Shown one piece after another: positions 45,483 through 54,200 of a DNA stretch of 64,000 nucleotides. Position 1 is the first letter of the stretch; the number at the start of each line of letters is the position of its first letter. The stretch covers positions 1,116,001 to 1,180,000 of the forward strand of contig NZ_LT576451.1 in assembly GCF_900086645.1 (NCBI RefSeq), written 5' to 3'. Position numbers and translations under genes: made by a program. Under the pieces are notes generated by a model. The model was given only the letters and a program-made list of their open reading frames with translations. It searched no databases and was not told the origin of the DNA. The DNA comes from Curtobacterium sp. 9128 (GTDB taxonomy: Bacteria; Actinomycetota; Actinomycetes; Actinomycetales; Microbacteriaceae).

Positions 45483-45584
45483 AGTCAGCATCGACCTCCG
45501 GCTTGCGTCCTTGCGATCGTATCGGTGTCGCGCGCGCTCGCGCGCTCCCGCGCGCGCTCGGCGCTCCCCGCGCCCCGAGTGGCG

Positions 45585-45649
45585 GGATCGAGGGAACAGA
45601 AATCGTCGAGTCGGCATCCACCACCCGACGATTTCTGTTCCCTCGATCC
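45585..45649. repeat. Palindromic intergenic element, family 2 (GAGGGAACAGAAA), copy 1
   Basis: Perfect 24-base inverted arms (45585-45608 and 45626-45649) around a 17-base loop. The arm core is CGAGGGAACAGAAATCGTCG. A second member with 23-base arms and one mismatch is at 47517-47573. Here it lies between the start regions of the LacI gene and the DUF559-type gene, so it is not in a convergent terminator position. Confidence 0.85.
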
Positions 45650-45766
45650 GTGGGGAGCGTGCGCTGGGTGGGTGGCGAGTTCTCCACACGGGAGGCTCGG
45701 CGCCGGTTCTCCACGGAGTCGCACCTCCGGCGGATGCTGCGTCCGGAGCTGCGCACCGGTGGCGGG

Positions 45767-46663
45767 ATGCGCCCACGACCGCTTCCACCATCGCTCCGTA
45801 CGCGGTCGTTCGACGTGCACGCCGCCGACCGTGCGGGGGTGTCGCGCGAACGACTCCGCCGACTCGACCTCGAACGTCCGACCCGCTCCGTCCGGTGGCA
45901 CAGCGCTGCTCCGCCGCAGGGTGTCGAACGCATCAGGGCGTTCCGCCCCGTGCTCCTGCGAGGACAGTTCGTCAGTCACGTCTCGGCCGCAGCGTTGTGG
46001 GAGCTCCCGCTTCCACGCGGCCTCGACGATCGCGTCCACATCAGCAGCATCCGACCGGCGGGGCAGATGCGGCGAAGCGGGGTCGTCGGGCACCGCGCCA
46101 CTCCCGAACGAGCACAGGTCCGGCAGCGGTGGGGCATGCCGTCCAGCACTCCGGCCTCGTGCTGGGTCGAGTGCGGATCGTTGCTCGGCCTGGACGACCT
46201 CGTGGCCCTCGGCGACGCGATCGTCACGGAACCCCGGTGCGCGACGACAGCAGCGGAACTGCGACGGGTGCTCGCGCTGCACGGGTCCTGTCGCGGCGCG
46301 CAACGGCTCCGTGCGGCGCTCGAGCTCATCCGGGTCGGACCCAGTTCACCGCAAGAGACCCGGTGCCGCCTGCTCATCGTCCGGGCCGGGCTTCCGGAAC
46401 CCGACCTGCAGGTCGACGTCTTCGACGAACGCGGGTACTTCGTCGCGCGCGTCGACATGGCGTACCCGGAGCGGCGCATCGCGATCGAGTACGAGGGAGA
46501 CCACCACCGCACTGACCCAGGGCAGTGGGCGGCGGACATCCGCCGGTACCGGGAGCTCGAACGGTTGGGCTGGACGGTGCTGCGCTGGACGAAGTCCGAC
46601 CTGACCGTGCACGGGTCGGCGATCCTGGCGCACCTCGCCGCACTGCTGGGCAGGCGAGGGTAG
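45767..46663 (+). CDS. DUF559/AbiEi-like endonuclease-domain protein
   Basis: About 298 residues from ATG 45767 (GGTGG upstream; ATG 45734 is an alternative). An N-terminal winged-helix-like segment (SFDVHAADRAGVSRERLRRLDLERPTRSVRW) resembles the AbiEi antitoxin DNA-binding module, with VSHVSAAALWELPLP after it. The C-terminal domain VDMAYPERRIAIEYEGDHH and RYRELERLGWTVLRW is the DUF559/Vsr-like restriction fold, with Asp and Glu as likely metal ligands. Such proteins are abundant in actinobacteria; I do not assert nuclease activity. The sequence upstream of 45734 in the open frame is the palindromic repeat, not protein. Confidence 0.7.
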   Translation: MRPRPLPPSLRTRSFDVHAADRAGVSRERLRRLDLERPTRSVRWHSAAPPQGVERIRAFRPVLLRGQFVSHVSAAALWELPLPRGLDDRVHISSIRPAGQMRRSGVVGHRATPERAQVRQRWGMPSSTPASCWVECGSLLGLDDLVALGDAIVTEPRCATTAAELRRVLALHGSCRGAQRLRAALELIRVGPSSPQETRCRLLIVRAGLPEPDLQVDVFDERGYFVARVDMAYPERRIAIEYEGDHHRTDPGQWAADIRRYRELERLGWTVLRWTKSDLTVHGSAILAHLAALLGRRG

Positions 46664-46673
46664 CGTCCGATGC

Positions 46674-47477
46674 ATGGCGACGCTGCTCATCACCGGGGCC
46701 GCAGGCAGGATCGGTTCGAGTCTCCGTCCTCGCCTGCGTGCTGCTGGTCACGACCTCGTGCTCCTCGACGAACGGGTCCCCGTCGACGCGGTCGTCGACG
46801 GGGAGCGGTTCGTGCCGGGGTCGGTCAACGACGAGGACGCACTCGAGAACGCGCTCGTCGGCGTGGACACGGTCGTGCACCTCGCCGGGATACCCACCGA
46901 GGCCGACTGGGACGCACTGGTCGCAGCGAACCTCACCGGCACGAAGAACGTCCTCGAGCGGGCAGCGGCGAACGGCGTCCTGCGAGTCGTGCAGGCGAGT
47001 TCGATCCACGCCGTCGGCCGGGTCTCCGAGGACGTGCCCGCCGCAAGCGTGCCCGGTGACCGAGTCCCACGGCCGGATTCGTTCTACGGCGTGACGAAGG
47101 CCGGGATGGAACTCCTCGGCAGTCTGTTCGCCGACCGGCACGGGATGTCGATCGTCTCCGCGCGGATCGGTGCGTTCGGGGAGCAGCCCTCGTCGCGACG
47201 GGCGCTGCTCATGTGGACCTCGCCCGATGACCTCGTCCGGCTCGTCCTCGCGACCGTCGACCTCACCGAGCCTGGGCACCACGTCGTCTGGGCGCTGTCG
47301 AGGAATTCGGGATCTCCGGCAGACCTCGGCGCGGGGGAGGCCATCGGCTTCCACCCGCTCGACGACGCGGGCGCCGTGCTCGACGCCGACGCGATCGACG
47401 ATCTCCCAGACGAAGACGCCCGGTGGCTCGGCGGTTCCTTGGCGACCACCCCGCTCGGCCGCCGCCCCCACTCCTGA
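46674..47477 (+). CDS. NAD-dependent epimerase/dehydratase (uronate dehydrogenase-like)
   Basis: 267-residue extended short-chain dehydrogenase. The Rossmann motif LLITGAAGRIGSSL begins at residue 4, DTVVHLAGIP marks the fourth strand, and the active site is QASSIHAVG with SFYGVTKAGME (YxxxK). Short length and sequence style fit uronate dehydrogenases that oxidise glucuronate or galacturonate, but substrate is uncertain. ATG 46674 follows TAGCGT (46661-46666) by seven bases, overlapping the previous stop codon, another leaderless candidate. Confidence 0.83.
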   Translation: MATLLITGAAGRIGSSLRPRLRAAGHDLVLLDERVPVDAVVDGERFVPGSVNDEDALENALVGVDTVVHLAGIPTEADWDALVAANLTGTKNVLERAAANGVLRVVQASSIHAVGRVSEDVPAASVPGDRVPRPDSFYGVTKAGMELLGSLFADRHGMSIVSARIGAFGEQPSSRRALLMWTSPDDLVRLVLATVDLTEPGHHVVWALSRNSGSPADLGAGEAIGFHPLDDAGAVLDADAIDDLPDEDARWLGGSLATTPLGRRPHS

Positions 47478-47516
47478 CCCGCCCGCGCGCTCCCGCCGCG
47501 CCCCCGCCGCGCCCCC

Positions 47517-47573
47517 CGAGGGAACAGAAAACGTCGGGTAGCGCCTGCCGACCCGACGTTTCCTGTTCCCTCG
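47517..47573. terminator. Palindromic element, family 2, copy 2; likely bidirectional terminator
   Basis: 23-base arms (47517-47539 and 47551-47573) with one mismatch and an 11-base loop, sharing the GAGGGAACAGAAA core with 45585-45649. It lies between the convergent epimerase and YhgE genes. The A/T run in the stem gives a short U-rich tail only within the arm. Confidence 0.75.
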
Positions 47574-47624
47574 ATGCTCGCTCGGGGACCCGAGGGACCC
47601 GAGGGACCCGAGCGCCCCGGCCCC

Positions 47625-49694
47625 CTACCCGATCAGGCTCGGGCGCAGGTCGCGCAGCGTGCGGGAGCGTCCCTGGCGGGCAGCGACCACGAAGGTGACG
47701 AGCAGCGCGCCGACGAGCCAGCACGCGAGCGTCCCCGCGTCCGACCACGCCGCACCCATCGACCCGCCGTACATCGTCTGCCGGAGTGCGTCGACCGAGT
47801 ACGTCATCGGCAGCGCGAAGTGGAGCGCTGCCAACGGCCCGGGGAGCGTCTGCCATGGGAACGTCCCGCCGGCCGTGACGAGCTGCACGAGCATGAGCAC
47901 CAGCCCGAGGAACTGCCCGACGGAGCCGAGCAACACGTTGAGCGCCATCAGGATCGCCGCGAACGTCGCCGACGCCAGCACCATCACACCGATCGTCGCC
48001 CCGGCGTGCACGACGTTCAGGTCGAGCGCGAACCGCACGATGAAGAACAGCGCCACCATCTGCACGATCCCGAGCACCACGGGCGTGAGCCACCCACCGA
48101 GGACGATCTGCAGCGGCTTGCGCACCGCCGTGATGGCCCGCTTGGAGATCGGCTTGAGGATGAGGAACAGCGCGTACATGCCGATCCACGCCGCCAGCGA
48201 GATGAAGAACGGCGCGAGCCCGGCGCCGTAGTTGTCCGCAGCCGCCACGTTGTCGTCGCCGACCTTCACCGGGTCGGAGATGACCGACGCCTGCGACTCT
48301 CGCTCCGACGCGTTCGACGCCGGGATCTTCGTCCGGCCCTCGTCGAGCTGTGACGCGAGCGTCGATGCGCCGTCCCGCAGCGAGTGCAGCCCCGTTGCCA
48401 GGGACTGCGCGCCGTCATCCGCGGTCGCGGTGCCGGAGGCCAGGGTCGCTGCGCCGTTCGACAGCGTCGGCGCAGCGGCAGCCAGCGCCGAGGTCCCGGA
48501 AGCGACCTGCGACGCCCCGCCCGACAGCGTCGACGCACCCGAAGCGGCGGTCGCGATCCCGGAGCTCAGGGTGGGTGCTGCGGCAGCGAGCTGCGACGCG
48601 CCGTCGGACACCTGCTGCGAGCCGTCCCGCAGCTGGTCGACCTTCTGGAGTTGGGTCTTCGCGGTGGTGAGGTCGGCCTGCACCTTCGGGTCGTCGAGCT
48701 GCTGCTGGACCCCTGCCTCCAGGACCGCCTGCACCTCTGGTGTGATCGTCACGCCCTGCTCGGCTGCGCGTGCAGCGACCGCGTCGACGACTTTCTGCGC
48801 GGACACGTCGTCGATGAACGCGAGCGCCGGATCGGTGGCGTCCGCCAGCGTCTTGTTGCCGGCAGCGACCTTCGCGGCGCCGTCCGCGAGTGCCGCGGTC
48901 TGTGCCGGCAGCGCCGCAGTCTGCTCCTTCGCCGATTGCAGCCCGGACGACAGGGTCGACGCACCGGATGCGACCTGCTGCGCGCCGTCGTTCAGCTTCG
49001 TCGTCTGGGCGGGGAGCGAGGCGGTGCCGGACGCGAGCTGGGACGCGCCGGAGCGCAGCTGCGACGTCCCGGAAGCGAGCTGGTCCGCACCGTTCGACGC
49101 CGTGGTGGCACCAGAGGCGAGCTGCCCCGCGCCGTCGACCGCGTCCCCGAGGCTGTCGCGCACGTCGGCGAGCCCGACGAGCAGCGTCTTCGCGGCCTTC
49201 TTGCCGACCTGCTCGGCCACGGCCGTGCGCATGGTCTTGCCCGCCTGCTCCGCGATCGTCGAGGCGAGGTACGAGTTCGTGTCCGCCGTCGTCATCACGA
49301 GTTCTGCGCGCTTCGGGTCGTTCGACTGCGCCGACACCAGGGATTCCGAGAAGTCGTGCGGGATCGTCACGACGAAGTCGTACGTGCCGTTGCGGACCCC
49401 GGAGCGGGCGTCCGCCGCCGAGGTCTTCGACCACTTGAAGTCACCGCCGTCGATGGCGCGCTTCGTGACGTCCTTGCCGTAGTTCACGGTGTCACCGTCG
49501 AGCGTGGCACCGGCGTCCTGGTTGACGATCGCGGCCGGGACCTGGTCGAGCTTGGCGTACGGGTCGCGGTTCGCCCACAGGTACGCGCCGCCGTAGAGCA
49601 GCGGCACGACCATGAGCGCGATGAACGCGAGCCGTGCGAGCGGGGTTGCGGTGAGTCGCGCGAGTTCCGCGCGGATGAGCGAGGTGGTGGTCAC
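47625..49694 (-). CDS. YhgE/Pip domain membrane protein
   Basis: 689 residues. One N-terminal membrane helix (about 20-40) is followed by the Pip head (YLWANRDPYAKLDQVPAAIVNQD), a long outside region with many LASGxxxLxxGA heptad-like repeats (about 185-455), and a C-terminal block of about five to six helices resembling an ABC-2 permease. YhgE/Pip proteins include phage-receptor and ESX-associated homologues. Its start overlaps the stop of the ABC-like gene by four bases and the operon opens with a TetR gene, so it is probably an inducible export or stress system. Confidence 0.87.
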   Translation of the reverse strand: MTTTSLIRAELARLTATPLARLAFIALMVVPLLYGGAYLWANRDPYAKLDQVPAAIVNQDAGATLDGDTVNYGKDVTKRAIDGGDFKWSKTSAADARSGVRNGTYDFVVTIPHDFSESLVSAQSNDPKRAELVMTTADTNSYLASTIAEQAGKTMRTAVAEQVGKKAAKTLLVGLADVRDSLGDAVDGAGQLASGATTASNGADQLASGTSQLRSGASQLASGTASLPAQTTKLNDGAQQVASGASTLSSGLQSAKEQTAALPAQTAALADGAAKVAAGNKTLADATDPALAFIDDVSAQKVVDAVAARAAEQGVTITPEVQAVLEAGVQQQLDDPKVQADLTTAKTQLQKVDQLRDGSQQVSDGASQLAAAAPTLSSGIATAASGASTLSGGASQVASGTSALAAAAPTLSNGAATLASGTATADDGAQSLATGLHSLRDGASTLASQLDEGRTKIPASNASERESQASVISDPVKVGDDNVAAADNYGAGLAPFFISLAAWIGMYALFLILKPISKRAITAVRKPLQIVLGGWLTPVVLGIVQMVALFFIVRFALDLNVVHAGATIGVMVLASATFAAILMALNVLLGSVGQFLGLVLMLVQLVTAGGTFPWQTLPGPLAALHFALPMTYSVDALRQTMYGGSMGAAWSDAGTLACWLVGALLVTFVVAARQGRSRTLRDLRPSLIG

Positions 49695-50404
49695 GAGCGG
49701 GTCTCCAGGGATTCCGACGGGAGGCTCGGCTCGCCTCCGGTGGTGCTGGTCGCGTCATCGGGACCTTCGGGTACAGCCGTGTCCTCAGTGGGCACGGGGA
49801 TGGTCGCCAGGAGGCGCTCGGCGGTGGCCGCCGCGGCCTTCGAGGTGACGAGCAGGACGGTGACGCCGCGCATCGCGACGTCCCGCACGACGGCGAACCA
49901 GCCCTCGACCGAGCCGCCGTGACGTTCCGGGGAGGTGATCACGAGGCCGGTGACCCCGTCGCGGAGCAGTGCGAGCTCGACGAGCAGCCGCACGCGGACG
50001 TCGGTCGGCACGCGCTGCACGTGGGTGTCGGCGTACGCGGTCATGCCGAGTTCGTCGAGCACGGTGTCGACGTGCTCGCGGGAGGGACGACGCCCGGCGA
50101 ACGCGAGCTCTTCGCGCACGATCCGGCGGAGCGTCATCACGGGGAAGGGTTCGGCGATCCCGGGGGTGTCCACGAGCGCGAACGCCCGTCGGATCGCCGC
50201 GGGGTCGTCGTGTCCGTCGACGAGCACGCGTCCGGTCTCGGGCTTCATGCGGCCGCCGGCGACGAGCGACGCCAGGACCGGCGCCTGCTCGGTCTCGACG
50301 GCGACGATGCCCGGACGGTGCGGTCCGGCGACGGCGGACACGACGGGGAGGGCCGCGCCGGGCTCCTCGCCGATGCCGGCGTGGTCGATCTCGAGCGTGG
50401 TCAT
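49691..50404 (-). CDS. Degenerate ABC-transporter ATPase-like protein
   Basis: 237 residues with the outline of an ABC nucleotide-binding domain: ASLVAGGRMKPETGRVLVDGHD matches the region after Walker A, then a Q-loop-like segment, VDTVLDELGM, and VTVLLVTSKAAAATAERLL as the switch strand. Yet no GxxGxGKST Walker A is present, the signature LSGGQ is replaced by RVPTDVRVRL, and the Walker B Asp-Glu reads ITSPER. It is unlikely to hydrolyse ATP. It overlaps tetR and yhgE by four bases on each side, so it may act as a structural partner of YhgE. Confidence 0.65.
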   Translation of the reverse strand: MTTLEIDHAGIGEEPGAALPVVSAVAGPHRPGIVAVETEQAPVLASLVAGGRMKPETGRVLVDGHDDPAAIRRAFALVDTPGIAEPFPVMTLRRIVREELAFAGRRPSREHVDTVLDELGMTAYADTHVQRVPTDVRVRLLVELALLRDGVTGLVITSPERHGGSVEGWFAVVRDVAMRGVTVLLVTSKAAAATAERLLATIPVPTEDTAVPEGPDDATSTTGGEPSLPSESLETRS

Positions 50405-51051
50405 GCGAGGTCCTCTTCGGAGCTGATGGGTTCGGTGAGGAGTGCGGTGCGCCAGTCGATGCCGGCCATCCCGAGTGCCGAGATGACGACCATCCTGCGC
50501 CCCTCGTCGTCCGGGGTGGCGGAGCGGGTGGCTTCGTCGAGGACGGCGATGCAGGCCCCCTCGACCAGCCGGCCGAGCGTGGCGGCGTCGACGTCGTCGC
50601 GCATCGAGCCCTCGGCGATCCCGAGCGCACAGGCGTCGCGGACCTGGGCCCTGAGCGGTGCGAACACCTCGGCGACGGACTCGCCGAACGGGCTCCTGAC
50701 GGCGATGCGGGCCATCGAGCGGACGTGCGAGACCTCTGACCAGAGGGTGACCGCGATGGCGGCGATGCGGGCGGCGGGGGGCAGGTCGCCGAGGTCCGAG
50801 GAGGTCGGCATCGCGGCGGCGATCCGGGACGCCCCGGCGGTGACGACGGCGCGGACGAGGTCGTCGCGGGAGGGGAAATGTCCGTAGACCGCACGACGGG
50901 AGAGCCCGGCGACGGCCGCGATCGACTCGATCGAGGCGTCCGGGTCCCGCTGCAGGGCGGTCTTCGCGGCGTCGAGCAGTGCGGCCCGGTTCTCGGTCGC
51001 ATCGCGGCGCGGAGCGCGGACTGGGGCGTCAGGACTGGTCACGCCACCCAT
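50401..51051 (-). CDS. TetR family regulator of the YhgE operon
   Basis: 216 residues. The N-terminal helix-turn-helix is ATENRAALLDAAKTALQ, then SIESIAAVAGLSRRAVYGHFPSRDDLVRAVV. The C-terminal ligand domain is generic. ATG 51051 lies eight bases from a perfect palindrome (51060-51079). First gene of a three-gene overlapping operon with the ABC-like and YhgE genes; autoregulation and repression of the operon are the natural reading. The S8 protease gene is divergent. Confidence 0.9.
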   Translation of the reverse strand: MGGVTSPDAPVRAPRRDATENRAALLDAAKTALQRDPDASIESIAAVAGLSRRAVYGHFPSRDDLVRAVVTAGASRIAAAMPTSSDLGDLPPAARIAAIAVTLWSEVSHVRSMARIAVRSPFGESVAEVFAPLRAQVRDACALGIAEGSMRDDVDAATLGRLVEGACIAVLDEATRSATPDDEGRRMVVISALGMAGIDWRTALLTEPISSEEDLA

Positions 51052-51059
51052 CGTAATAA

Positions 51060-51079
51060 CTTGCACACCACTGTGCAAG
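51060..51079. promoter_or_regulatory. Perfect palindromic operator for TetR-type repressor
   Basis: CTTGCACA (51060-51067), a CCAC centre, TGTGCAAG (51072-51079): 8-base arms with no mismatch. It lies directly before the tetR start and on the divergent side of the S8 protease promoter, a position typical for autoregulated TetR operators. Confidence 0.75.
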
Positions 51080-51094
51080 ATCGCAGGAACGGGG

Positions 51095-51112
51095 TACCCC
51101 CGAACGGGGGAC
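51095..51112. promoter_or_regulatory. CCCCnGAACGGGGGAC-type site, upstream of S8 protease
   Basis: TACCCCCGAACGGGGGAC. It matches 15 of 18 positions of the site at 57524-57541 read on the minus strand, and shares its core with sites at 25965-26015 and 62223-62240. Confidence 0.5.
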
Positions 51113-51204
51113 GTCCCCCAAAGTGCCGACTCCCGCACCTGAGCAGCAGCACATAGCTTCTGAGCAATTCCCAAGCAACACGGACGGAGCCAGGAGTGCG
51201 CCCA

Positions 51205-54200
51205 GTGAACCGTGCAACACAGGACCCGAACACCCCCAACCCGAGACGCATGACCCGAGTCGTCACCGCACTCGTCGCGGCCGGAGCCCTCGCCTGCGGC
51301 GGTCTCGCCGTCGGTGGCACGGCGTCTGCCGCGCCGGCCGGTGTCGCATCGGCCGACCTCAAGCTGTCGGCACCGCTGCGGAGCGCGAAGCCCCAGACGA
51401 CGATCGCCGCCTTCGTGCGGACGACCGGCGAGGGAGCGCTCGCCGTGGACGCCAAGGCGAAGGGCGGCGACCTCACGCAGTCGAAGAGCCCGTCGGGCGC
51501 CGCGAAGCAGCGGCTGTCGGCGATCAAGTCGACGACCGAGGACGTCCGCGACGCCGTACAGTCCGCCGACGCCGACGCGACCGAGCTCTACACGACCGAG
51601 TACACCGTCCCCGGTGTCGCCGTCGTGGCCGACGTGGCAGCGCTCCGCAAGGTCGCCGAGCGCTCCGACGTCGAGAGCGTCATCCCGCTCACGCCGAAGA
51701 AGATCGTCGACCCGACCGTCAGCGACAGCGCCGACGCGGCCCCGAGCGGCGTCGACCCCGACGTCGTCAAGCCCGGCGCCGACGGCGTCAGCCCGAAGAA
51801 CGCGGCGAGCGACGTCTACACCCGCGCCCTCGACGCGTGGCAGCAGACCGGCCACACCGGCAAGGGCGTGAACGTCGCCGTGCTCGACACCGGGCTCGAC
51901 TACACGCAGGCGGACTTCGGCGGCCCCGGCACGACGGAGGCATACGAGCAGGCGCTCGCGAGCTCGAGCGCCCCGGACCCGAGCTGGTTCGACGCGAAGA
52001 AGTTCCTCGGCGGCCACGACTTCGCCGGTCCCACGTACAACGCGGACCCGGCCTCCCCGGCGTACGACCCGACGCCGAAGCCCGACGACAACCCGATCGA
52101 CGGCAAGGGCGGCGACCACGGCACCCACGTCTCCGGCACCATCGCCGGGTACGGCCTCGACGCCGACAAGAAGACCTTCGAGGGGGACTACGAGAAGCTG
52201 ACCACGCAGTCCGTGCAGGACATGTGGATCGGCCCCGGCACCGCACCGGAGGCCGGGCTCTACGCCCTCAAGGTCTTCGGTGACGGCGGCGGTTCGACCG
52301 ACGTGACCGGTGCCGCGCTCGACTGGGTCGGCCAGGCACTGACCGAGGGCAAGGACATCAACGTCCTCAACCTGTCGCTCGGCTCCGACTACGGTGCACC
52401 GGACGACCCCGACAACGCCAAGATCGACGCGCTCACCGCCCGCGGTGTGCTGCCGGTGATCGCCTCGGGCAACGCCGACGACTTCACCGACATCGGTGGG
52501 TCGCCGGGCAACGCCGAAGGAGCCCTGACGGTCGCCGCGAGCGCCACCGGCCAGAGCCTCTACGACGGCGTCCAGGCGACCGCTCCCGCTGACGTCGCGA
52601 AGACCTACCGCGCGCAGTACTCGCAGAACTACCAGGGCACGCTGCCGGTCGAGGGTGACGTCGTCGTCCCGACCACGAACGTGGACGGCTGCGCTGCCTT
52701 CAGCGCGGACGAGGCCGCGAAGGTCAAGGGCAAGGTCGTCTGGCTGAAGTGGACGGACGGTGCGCTCGAGTGCGGCTCCGGTGTCCGGTTCAACAACGTC
52801 CAGGCCGCCGGCGGAGTCGGCGTCCTGCTCGCCGGGACGATCAACACCTTCGACAGCGGGATCGCGGGGAACGCGACCATCCCGGGTGCCGAGCTGACGG
52901 CGGACAGTGCTGCGAGCCTCCAGTCCGCTGCCCAGGCCGGGACCCTGCACGTGAAGTTCGCCGACGAGCTCAAGGGCTTCCAGCTCGCGACCGACGCCGA
53001 CGCCGTGAACACGCTCGCGCAGTTCACCAGCCGTGGTGTCCACGGGTCGTTCGACGACATCGTCAAGCCGGACGTCGCCGGCCCCGGGGTCAACGTGATC
53101 TCCGCGGCCAACGGCACCGGTGACGGACGCATGTCGATGAGCGGCACCTCGATGGCGACGCCGGACGTGGCGGGCATCGCCGCGCTGACGTTCGAGTCGC
53201 ACCCGACGTGGTCGGCACCGGACGTCAAGGCGACGATCATGAACACCGCGACGCACGACGTGCGGGACGGTGACGGGAACGCGACCCTGCTGCGGCAGGG
53301 GACCGGTCGCGTCGACGCGCTGCAGGCGGTCACCGCCGGCACCACGGTGCGCAGCGTCGAGAACGACCAGCTCGTCACGGCGTCGTTCGGTGTCGTCGAG
53401 GTCGCCTCGCCGACCACCGAGAAGCGCACGCTGCAGATCAAGAACACCGACGGTCGGCCGCACACGTACGACGTGGCCTACGAGTCCCGCGTCGCGCAGT
53501 CCGGCGTCGCGTTCTCGATCGACAAGCAGCGCGTCACGGTCGTGCCGCACGGCACCGCCACCGTCACCCTGACGATGACGATCGCCGACCCGACGAAGGT
53601 CGGGCGCACGATCGACCCGACGCAGGAGTCGACGACGCTCGGGTACCAGCGCGAGTTCGTCTCCGCTGCCACCGGTCTCGTCACGTTCACGCCGACCGAC
53701 AAGAAGTTCAACCCGCTGCGGATCGGCACCTACGCCGCGCCGAAGCCGGTGAGCGCCGTGCACGGTTCGGACGTGTCCTTCGAGAGCGACTCGAACGAGA
53801 CCTCGATCGCCCTGGCCGGCCGCGGTGTGACCGGAGCCCTCGTGGCCCCGTTCGTCCTCGGCGGGACCGACCCCCAGGAGTCGTTCCCGGACGGTTCGGC
53901 GAAGCAGTCGCTCCAGGCGGCGGACATCAGGGCCTACGGCGCGAACGCGTCGGACGGCACGCTGGCGTTCGGCGTCCAGACGACCGGTCCCGACGCCAAC
54001 CCCGGCGCTGTGACCAACGTCGAGGTGCTCATCGACGCCGACCGTGACGGCACGCCGGACTACCTGGTGTACGACGCCAAGTCGGCCACGGTGGACGCCA
54101 CGTTCGCGACGACGATCGACCTCGCCACCGGTGCGACGCTCGACTCTCAGCCGCTGAACGGGGGTGCGCCCGGTCAGGACGTCAACACGTTCGACAGCGC

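Noticed and set aside
45503..45733. N-terminal extension of the DUF559-type protein
   Set aside because: This part of the open frame is encoded by the family-2 palindrome and lacks a ribosome site; a start at 45734 or 45767 is more sensible.
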